In this document: piece after piece, positions 6,246-10,815 of the stretch
How the letters are laid out: every line of letters begins with the position of its first letter
How positions within the stretch are numbered: position 1 is the first letter of the stretch
NCBI GenBank assembly: GCA_017882405.1
Contig: JADGPO010000111.1
Coordinates: 1-10,815, forward strand
Direction: 5' to 3'
DNA: 10,815 nucleotides
Source: Solirubrobacteraceae bacterium
Lineage (GTDB): Bacteria; Actinomycetota; Thermoleophilia; Solirubrobacterales; Solirubrobacteraceae
The notes under the pieces: generated by a model
What the model saw: the letters and a program-made list of their open reading frames with translations, nothing else
Told to the model about the DNA's origin: nothing
Database searches by the model: none
Program-made: the position numbers and the translations under genes

Positions 6246-6620
6246 TCAGGCGTTCTGGATCGCGAACTCGCGGGCGCGGGTGGCGCTGGCGAGGAGCAGC
6301 CCGAGGAAGCGGTCGAGCATCTCGGTGTCCAGCGACGGCAGCGGAAGCTCTCCACAGACGAACACCTCGCCGGCCTGGTTCTCCGCAAAGCAGACGAGCG
6401 GGGCCTGACGATTCCAGTAGAGCAGCTGGTGCGGGTCGATCAGGCCCGGGGGCAGCACGGCGGCCTGGGCACGGAGCAACGACCCCCGGATCGTCAGGCC
6501 GACGTCGAGCACGTATCCGGCCGCGTCGAGGACGAGACCCCACTCGCCGGGCGCGATCTCGCGCACTTCGGCCTCCAGTGAGGACATGTAGCGGGCTATG
6601 CGCCCGGCCGGTGACTCCAT
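6246..6620 (-). CDS. YbjN-like (type III secretion chaperone-like fold) protein
   Basis: A 124-residue soluble protein with no signal peptide or membrane segment. After an N-terminal helix (ESPAGRIARYMSSLEAEV), the sequence runs through short strands (WGLVLDAAGYVLDVGLTIRG, LLRAQAAVLP) and a helix with LLYWNRQAPLV. It ends with CFAENQAGEVFVCGELPLPSL and the helix MLDRFLGLLLASATRA. The pattern 'strand, D/NxxGEV, strand, LPL, LD....LDR.LG.LL' is typical of the YbjN/CesT-like fold common in actinobacteria, where the role is unknown (often called sensory transduction regulator). Assignment rests on pattern, not on a specific catalytic motif. It starts at ATG 6620 with no strong ribosome site, and TATCCT lies 9 bases upstream. 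The membrane-protein gene is 61 bases upstream on the same strand, so the two may be co-transcribed. Confidence 0.62.
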   Translation of the reverse strand: MESPAGRIARYMSSLEAEVREIAPGEWGLVLDAAGYVLDVGLTIRGSLLRAQAAVLPPGLIDPHQLLYWNRQAPLVCFAENQAGEVFVCGELPLPSLDTEMLDRFLGLLLASATRAREFAIQNA

Positions 6621-6629
6621 CGTCCGGTC

Positions 6630-6635
6630 AGGATA
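6630..6635 (-). promoter_or_regulatory. Possible -10 box just before the YbjN-like gene
   Basis: TATCCT on the minus strand ends 9 bases before the ATG at 6620, with no Shine-Dalgarno sequence between. This could give a near-leaderless transcript separate from that of the upstream membrane-protein gene. No -35 element is clear. Confidence 0.3.
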
Positions 6636-6681
6636 GGAGCGACCGCCGCCGAGACCCGGATCGCGACGCCGATGCGGTGGT

Positions 6682-7233
6682 CTACTGGAAGAGAATCAGC
6701 CGGTAGGTGATGTAGGCGAAGAAGATCGCCACCAGGCTCCACGTCAGCGGCCAGCTCAGGGTCCTGATGAAGGCGGTCTCCCAGCGGCCGACGCGGATCA
6801 CGTAGCCGAACGTGATCGCCAGCAGGATCGCGTAACAGATGACCGCCGCCACCGTCGACAGCCCCAGTCCCAGGATCGGCGCGACGATCAGCCCCAGCAC
6901 GACCCAGGCGGCGATGGCCAGCACGTCGACTGCCAGGCGGGTGCGCTCGCGGCCGACGATCGTCATGAAGCCGGCAGCCCCGACGAGCGCGGCCAGCATG
7001 AACACGCCGAGGTGCCAGTGCGAGCCGAACCCGAAGATGGCGCTCATCAGCTTGCCCCCCGCCCACAGCAGCAGCGGGTCGATGAGGCCGATCGCCACAT
7101 AGCAGGCGAACATGTCCTCCGTGGAGTCCCACGGGTTACCGAACACCGGCCGTCTGGGCACCAGGGCGGAGCGCAGGGCCTCACGGTCAAACGCGGCGCG
7201 CAGTGAAGTCGTGTCCTGGGGCTCGCTTGCCAC
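6682..7233 (-). CDS. Integral membrane protein of unknown function
   Basis: A 183-residue protein with a polar N-terminus (about 1-38) and some five hydrophobic segments at roughly 41-59, 73-94, 101-122, 125-147 and 160-182. The last few residues (RLILFQ) run straight out of the final segment. It belongs in the cytoplasmic membrane. I do not recognise the family: there are no conserved catalytic residues, and a Yip1-like or tripartite-type fold is only a guess. The frame is open to 7524, but I place the start at the GTG at 7231-7233. GGGAG at 7242-7246 lies 8 bases upstream, and the longer N-terminus is proline/arginine-rich antisense of the peptidase gene. It probably forms a two-gene unit with the YbjN-like gene 61 bases downstream. 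A 10-bp hairpin and a TetR-type palindrome lie upstream in its leader or promoter region. Confidence 0.7.
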   Translation of the reverse strand: MASEPQDTTSLRAAFDREALRSALVPRRPVFGNPWDSTEDMFACYVAIGLIDPLLLWAGGKLMSAIFGFGSHWHLGVFMLAALVGAAGFMTIVGRERTRLAVDVLAIAAWVVLGLIVAPILGLGLSTVAAVICYAILLAITFGYVIRVGRWETAFIRTLSWPLTWSLVAIFFAYITYRLILFQ

Positions 7234-7241
7234 TCTCAGAT

Positions 7242-7246
7242 CTCCC
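7242..7246 (-). promoter_or_regulatory. Ribosome binding site fixing the membrane-protein start
   Basis: GGGAG on the minus strand, 8 bases before the GTG at 7231-7233. It excludes the longer open frame as the likely product. Confidence 0.55.
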
Positions 7247-7277
7247 ACCGCCAATGGTACGTGACCGCTCAGGACAG

Positions 7278-7305
7278 CGCCTCGGCGGGCGGTCGCGCCG
7301 AGGCG
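7278..7305. terminator. Strong 10-bp GC hairpin
   Basis: CGCCTCGGCG (7278-7287) and CGCCGAGGCG (7296-7305) are perfect complements around an 8-base loop. The structure lies 126 bases past the stop of the peptidase gene and 45 bases before the start of the membrane-protein gene, both on the minus strand. It could end peptidase transcripts (no U-tract follows) or act in the leader of the membrane-protein mRNA. Confidence 0.45.
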
Positions 7306-7366
7306 GGGGTCGCGCCCTCGGGGAGCGAGCCCACCTGATGCCGGATGCTCCCCCGCGTGGCACGGA

Positions 7367-7381
7367 ACTAGACCGTCTAGT
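7367..7381. promoter_or_regulatory. TetR-type operator palindrome
   Basis: ACTAGACCGTCTAGT is a perfect dyad of two 7-base arms around one central base. It is AT-rich compared with its surroundings and matches the TAGACnGTCTA style seen in actinobacterial TetR-family operators. It lies 134 bases upstream of the membrane-protein start. No TetR gene is in the window, so the regulator is elsewhere or gone. Confidence 0.55.
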
Positions 7382-7394
7382 ACCGCTGCGGGTG

Positions 7395-7430
7395 GCGGGG
7401 CGGCGGGGCGGGGCGGGGCGGGGCGGCGGG
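7395..7430 (+). repeat. GGGGC tandem repeat, G-quadruplex-prone
   Basis: The plus strand carries six G-runs, mostly GGGG, separated by C or CGGC, ending at base 7430 directly against the stop codon of the peptidase gene. The four central runs with single-base C loops fit the pattern of a stable DNA G-quadruplex. For the peptidase gene the G-rich strand is the template, so the mRNA tail would be C-rich. Confidence 0.7.
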
Positions 7431-8663
7431 TCAGGCCCGGTCGCGGGCCAGGTCCAGTAGCCGGCCGAGGATCCGCTCGCCGTCGACCCGGAGCCCGTTG
7501 TGGTCGTACTCGTTGGTGATCCACGGACGCAGCCCCTTGATCTGCGCCGCGGTCTCCTCGGAGAACGAGCGCTCGACATACATGTCGTCGGCGTAGATCA
7601 GGGCGGCCGCCGGCACCTCGTTGGCGGCGAGGGCCTCAGGGTCGTAGAGGTACGGCCAGTCGCGCTCGGCCAGAAGCGCAGCGGCGTCCCGCAGCGGCTT
7701 CAGGGCGCGATAGTCCTCGAACATCCACGGAAACACGTGCTCGCCGGTCAACAGGTGCGGGGCCTCGAACTCGGCGGGGAGCATGCGCAGCGCGGACCAG
7801 CGGGTGGCCCCGCCGTCCGCCCAGCACGCCTCGTGGAGAACCGCGTACAGCGGGTTGCGCCCGAACTCGGCGAAACCCACCAGGTCGTGCAGGAACGCCG
7901 GGGAGTCCTGTGGCAGCTCCAGCAGGTGGTGCAACCGCTCGGCGCCGCCGCTCATGCCGAGCAGCGCGCCGAGCTGGCGGACACGCCGCCAGGTCAGGCG
8001 CTCGCCGGAGGGCAGCACGACGCCCTCGTTGCGCACCCGATCATGCAGCTCGAGCAGCCGATCCCGGTCGGCCGGATAGCGCTCCAGGTAGCGCCGGTTT
8101 CGCTCCAGCACCCGTCGGTAGGTGCAGCCGTAGACCTCGTCGATGTCCCGGCGCATGGGCGGCAGCCCCCCGGTGATCAGCGCCTCGCTCAGCCCCTCGG
8201 GGGCGATCGACAGATACGTGGTCACGCACAGGCCGCCGAAGCTCTGCCCGAGCACGCTCCAGCGCTCGACGCCCAGCTCGCGCCGAATCCATTCGGCGTC
8301 GCGGACGATCGCGTCGGCCCGGAAGTGGGCCAGGTAATCGGCCTGCTCGGGCGGCGCGAGGCCGGGCAGAGCGCCGACCGGCGTCGACCGGCCGGTACCC
8401 CGCTGGTCGAGCATCAGGACGCGAAACTCCTGCAGCGCACGGTCCAGCCACGCCGGCCCGCTGGGCCCGCGCGTCGCTCGCGGCGCCTCGAAGCCGGGGC
8501 CGCCCTGGAGGTAGACCAGGAAGGGACGATCGCGGCCATCGGGGTCGGCGACCTCGCGCGCGAACACGGCCATTTTGGGACCGGCGGCATCGTCATGGTC
8601 GAGCGGGACCTCGAACGAATGCTCGACCGTGACCAGCCCCGGGGTGCGGATCTCCTCGTGCAT
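7431..8663 (-). CDS. Proline iminopeptidase-like alpha/beta hydrolase (peptidase family S33)
   Basis: A 410-residue cytoplasmic alpha/beta hydrolase. It has the family's oxyanion motif in the variant LQGGPGFE (52-59), MLDQRGTGRS (84-93), nucleophile elbow GQSFGG (S141), acid in IYADDMYVER (D360, or D359) and histidine in EYDHNGLR (H388). The segment between S141 and D360 forms a large helical cap, as in prolyl aminopeptidases, which remove N-terminal proline from peptides. Family members also act on other amides or esters, so substrate is inferred only. The ATG at 8661-8663 begins 9 bases after the stop of the flavoenzyme gene on the same strand, so they are almost certainly co-transcribed. 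No strong ribosome site is visible, and translational coupling is likely. The gene ends against a GGGGC repeat. No truncation is seen. Confidence 0.9.
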   Translation of the reverse strand: MHEEIRTPGLVTVEHSFEVPLDHDDAAGPKMAVFAREVADPDGRDRPFLVYLQGGPGFEAPRATRGPSGPAWLDRALQEFRVLMLDQRGTGRSTPVGALPGLAPPEQADYLAHFRADAIVRDAEWIRRELGVERWSVLGQSFGGLCVTTYLSIAPEGLSEALITGGLPPMRRDIDEVYGCTYRRVLERNRRYLERYPADRDRLLELHDRVRNEGVVLPSGERLTWRRVRQLGALLGMSGGAERLHHLLELPQDSPAFLHDLVGFAEFGRNPLYAVLHEACWADGGATRWSALRMLPAEFEAPHLLTGEHVFPWMFEDYRALKPLRDAAALLAERDWPYLYDPEALAANEVPAAALIYADDMYVERSFSEETAAQIKGLRPWITNEYDHNGLRVDGERILGRLLDLARDRA

Positions 8664-8672
8664 GGGCCCAGA

Positions 8673-10595
8673 TCATCGCGGCCGGACGGCCAGCGTGCCC
8701 TCCAGGACCGCCTCCTCGAGCGTGCGCGGGCCGAGAACGTCCCCGGCCCGGACGGCTCCCGGGTGAGACTGGAGCTCTGACCAGAGCTCGTCCACCGGCT
8801 GGCGGCCCTGGGCGAGCACGATCGTGGCCGCCGGTCCCAGCGCGCTGGCGCGTCCTGAGAACACGTGGCGCAGGGCCGGCCCGCCGGCGAGCTCGTGGTG
8901 ATGGAGGATCTCGACGCCCAGGTCGTCCAGCCGTGCCAGGTACAGGTTTCGCTGGTACTGGTGAAGCGTCTCGCCGGGCACGGTAGCGGCGCATGCCAGC
9001 CTCACCGCGATCCCCGCCCCGGCCAGTCGCTCGGCGGCGTCCAGGCCCTCCCAGCCACCGCCCCAGTCGGCCACGAGCGCGGGTCCGGGCACGGCCTCGG
9101 GCGCGCGGATCGCCTCCCACGCCTGCACGGGCGACGCTCCGGTCAGCTCGGTCGCCGGAGCAAACGGGCGCGCCCCGGTGGCCAGGACGACCAGCTCGAA
9201 GCGCTCGGCAAGCTCCGCATCGGCGCGCACCCCGAGCTGCAGCGAGACGCCGGCCGCTCGCAGCCGAGCCGTGGTCGAGCGCCAATAGAGCTCCCAGGTC
9301 TCCACGTGCGCCGGGGCCAGCCCGGCCAGCCGCAGCTGGCCGCCGATTGCGTCGGCGCTTTCGACCAGCGTGACTTGCGCGCCGGCGCTGGCCGCCTCGA
9401 TCGCGGCCGCCGCGCCCGCCGGACCGGCGCCGATCACCAGAACCTCCCGGGCGGCCGAGCGAGGCGCGGTGATCGTCAGCTCGCGGCCGGTGCGCGCGTT
9501 GACCGCGCAGCCGATCGGGACGCCCGCATGGTAATGGCCGATGCACGACTGGTTGCAGCCGACACACTCGATCACCTCCATCTGGCGACCCGCCGTGGAC
9601 TTGGCCACGAGCTGGGGATCGGCGATCAGCGCTCGGGTCATGCCGACGAGGTCGGCCGTGCCGTCGTCGATCAGACGCTGGGCCGCCGCCAGCGTGACCA
9701 CCCGCGTGGTTGCCAGCAGCGTCAGCTCGGGGACGGCGGCGCGGATCGCCGCCGCCGCGGGTGCGATCGCGCAACCGGGGGCCGGCGGGGGCGGAGCGAT
9801 CCAGGTGGAGGCGGCCGGGTGGGCGGAATGGCCCAGCACGAGCGAGACGAAGTCCACCAACCCGGCGGCGTGCAGCCGCCCCGCGATCTCCGCGCAGGCC
9901 TCGGTCCCCAGGCCCCCGGGGATCAGCTCGTCGGCCGACAGCCGCGCGCCGATCGCCAGCGAGGGTCCCGCGGCGGCGCGCACCGCCTGCAGGACCTCCA
10001 CGGAGAACCGCATCCGCGCCTGAAGGGACCCGTCGAAGCCGTCGCCCCGGCGGTTGGAGAGAGGGGAGAGGAACTGGGCGGGCAGGTACCCGTGCGACAT
10101 CGAGAGCTCGAGTCCGTCAACCCCGCCGTCGGCGGCCAGGCGCGCGGCGGCGCCGTAGCCGTCGATCAGCTCCTCGATCTCCGAGACGGTGAGCGCCCGC
10201 GGCTCGCTCTTGAAGCGCAGGCTGGGGATCGCCGAGGGCGCCACTGCCGGGGCTCGGGGGGCGCTTGAGATCTGCTCGCGCCCGCCGTGGAACAGCTGCA
10301 CCATCAACTTCGTGTCGTGAGGATGCAGCCGCTCGGCCAGCCGGCGGTAGGCGGGCACGATCTCCGGCTCAAAGCCGCCCACGGTATGGGGGGTGAGCAG
10401 CCCGCTGGAGTGCACCGCCGTCGCCTCCAGGAAGATGGTCCCCACGCCGCCCCGGGCTCGAGCCTCGTGGTAGGCGAGCAACTCGTCGGTCGGCAGGTGG
10501 TCGTGCACGAGGCTGGTCTGGTGCGAGGTGGAGACGACCCGGTTGCGCAGTCGCAGCGGGCCCACGTCGAGCGCTGAGAAGAGGGTTGGCGCCAC
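8673..10595 (-). CDS. 2,4-dienoyl-CoA reductase-like FMN/FAD/4Fe-4S oxidoreductase (FadH/OYE family)
   Basis: A 640-residue two-part flavoenzyme. Residues 1-340 form an old-yellow-enzyme TIM barrel for FMN (PLRLRNRVV, QLFHGGR, SHGYLPAQFLSPLSNRR). Y170 sits where E. coli FadH has its catalytic tyrosine. Then comes the iron-sulfur motif C344-x2-C347-x3-C351-x11-C363. From 384 a Rossmann domain begins with VLVIGAGPAGAAAA and VESADAIGGQL for FAD, with a second nucleotide-binding region around VADWGGGWEGLDAAE. In this family electrons pass from NAD(P)H through FAD, 4Fe-4S and FMN to an enoyl or similar substrate. Relatives include 2,4-dienoyl-CoA reductase, trimethylamine dehydrogenase and the mycofactocin-associated FadH/OYE enzymes, and it could be any of these; no mycofactocin genes are in view. 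The start is GTG 10595, with TACGGT 6 bases upstream and no ribosome site. It is the first gene of an operon with the peptidase. Confidence 0.92.
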   Translation of the reverse strand: MAPTLFSALDVGPLRLRNRVVSTSHQTSLVHDHLPTDELLAYHEARARGGVGTIFLEATAVHSSGLLTPHTVGGFEPEIVPAYRRLAERLHPHDTKLMVQLFHGGREQISSAPRAPAVAPSAIPSLRFKSEPRALTVSEIEELIDGYGAAARLAADGGVDGLELSMSHGYLPAQFLSPLSNRRGDGFDGSLQARMRFSVEVLQAVRAAAGPSLAIGARLSADELIPGGLGTEACAEIAGRLHAAGLVDFVSLVLGHSAHPAASTWIAPPPPAPGCAIAPAAAAIRAAVPELTLLATTRVVTLAAAQRLIDDGTADLVGMTRALIADPQLVAKSTAGRQMEVIECVGCNQSCIGHYHAGVPIGCAVNARTGRELTITAPRSAAREVLVIGAGPAGAAAAIEAASAGAQVTLVESADAIGGQLRLAGLAPAHVETWELYWRSTTARLRAAGVSLQLGVRADAELAERFELVVLATGARPFAPATELTGASPVQAWEAIRAPEAVPGPALVADWGGGWEGLDAAERLAGAGIAVRLACAATVPGETLHQYQRNLYLARLDDLGVEILHHHELAGGPALRHVFSGRASALGPAATIVLAQGRQPVDELWSELQSHPGAVRAGDVLGPRTLEEAVLEGTLAVRPR

Positions 10596-10601
10596 GCCGG
10601 A

Positions 10602-10607
10602 ACCGTA
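10602..10607 (-). promoter_or_regulatory. Possible -10 box for a leaderless flavoenzyme transcript
   Basis: TACGGT on the minus strand ends 6 bases before the GTG at 10593-10595. That would put the transcription start on or next to the start codon, consistent with the lack of a Shine-Dalgarno sequence. No clear -35 is seen. Confidence 0.35.
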
Positions 10608-10636
10608 GTCCGCGCCGGGGACGCCGCTCAGGGCCG

Positions 10637-10668
10637 GGCGCGACGTCGCCGGCGGCTGACGTCGCGCC
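10637..10668. promoter_or_regulatory. 11-bp inverted repeat, candidate operator of the flavoenzyme operon
   Basis: GGCGCGACGTC (10637-10647) and GACGTCGCGCC (10658-10668) are perfect complements with a 10-base spacer, so the arms are 21 bp, two helical turns, apart. The left arm overlaps a further 10-bp palindrome, GCGACGTCGC (10640-10649). The repeat lies 42-73 bases upstream of the flavoenzyme start and just before the MarR-like fragment, where a divergent regulator's operator would be. As RNA it would also form a strong hairpin. Confidence 0.5.
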
Positions 10669-10815
10669 TCAGTGCCTCGACGATCGCTGTAATACCAGCC
10701 ACTGTGATGACCAACCGGCTGGACAAGCTCGAGCGCGCCGAGCTGCTGCTCCGCAAGCCCGACCCGAGCGATTGGGTGGCAGGCAGCGCGCGTGCGTCAC
10801 GCCGCGGGCGACCCA
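10660..10815 (+). pseudogene. Fragment of a MarR-family regulator, probably decayed; runs off the window
   Basis: The plus strand reads ATVMTNRLDKLERAELLLRK then PDPSDW from about 10698, matching the recognition helix and start of the wing of MarR-type winged-helix regulators (SSATMTNRLDRLE.AGLVRR.PDP.DRR). Upstream in frame, only RLSASTIAVIP resembles the preceding helix. The N-terminal dimerisation helix is missing, because an inverted repeat and the flavoenzyme promoter occupy that space. After PDPSD the expected RRGVLV.LTP.G does not follow in this frame; the +1 frame gives GGRQRACVTPRA, a weak match suggesting a frameshift. ATG 10707 could start only a useless stub. MarR regulators often sit divergent from OYE-type reductases, so this may be the lost local regulator. 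The gene continues past the window and cannot be fully judged. Confidence 0.5.

Noticed and set aside
7395..7430. CRISPR or tandem protein repeat
   Set aside because: The GGGGC units are too short and have no spacers; it is simple-sequence DNA.
6682..7524. 280-residue version of the membrane protein
   Set aside because: The first 97 residues are antisense of the peptidase C-terminus plus intergenic DNA; GGGAG before the GTG at 7231-7233 marks the start.
7500..8780. Plus-strand open frame (426 codons) across the peptidase gene
   Set aside because: Antisense shadow of a complete S33 hydrolase; no recognisable domain.
8865..10268. Long plus-strand open frame (467 codons) across the flavoenzyme gene
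   Set aside because: It is antisense to a gene with clear domains and iron-sulfur cysteines. The translation is Arg/Gly/Ala/Gln-rich without motifs, typical of GC-rich antisense frames.

Overview
The window is about 70% GC, with dense genes and strong G/C third-position bias. Gene starts carry either good GGAG-type ribosome sites or a TANNNT box 6-9 bases before the start codon. Together with the gene families (MocR-type regulator, SDR dehydrogenase, aldehyde dehydrogenase, FadH/OYE flavoenzyme, UspA-like proteins) this suggests a soil-type actinobacterium. A deep-branching one such as the Solirubrobacterales/Thermoleophilia would fit, but that is inference from protein flavour, not proven.

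Layout. 1-273 (+): C-terminal end of a UspA protein. 330-506 (-): remnant of a ROK-family sugar kinase. 533-1363 (-): intact SDR dehydrogenase, divergent from a MYG1/UPF0160 DHH-like hydrolase (1461-2345, +). 2346-2643: no convincing gene, but three dyad symmetries. 2644-3240 (+): small alpha/beta hydrolase. 3370-4862 (-): aldehyde dehydrogenase split by a one-base frameshift. 4863-5243: lower-GC non-coding stretch with an operator-like inverted repeat. 5244-5636 (+): wreck of a MocR-type PLP regulator. 5728-6065 (+): Usp-like small protein with an internal deletion. 6246-6620 and 6682-7233 (-): YbjN-like protein and a membrane protein. 7234-7430: 10-bp hairpin, TetR-type palindrome and GGGGC repeat. 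7431-8663 and 8673-10595 (-): proline-iminopeptidase-like hydrolase and a 640-aa 2,4-dienoyl-CoA-reductase-like iron-sulfur flavoenzyme, in one operon. 10660-10815 (+): degraded MarR-like fragment, separated from the flavoenzyme by an 11-bp inverted repeat.

The genes do not assemble into one pathway. The intact ones are mostly soluble redox enzymes and hydrolases with unknown substrates. The clearest theme is gene decay: five loci are broken or reduced to fragments (ROK, ALDH, MocR, Usp-like, MarR-like), three of them consecutive in 3370-6065, next to intact genes. I found no CRISPR array, tRNA, rRNA, transposase or recognisable defence system. The best leads are the decay cluster with its low-GC insert and three orphan operator-like palindromes.
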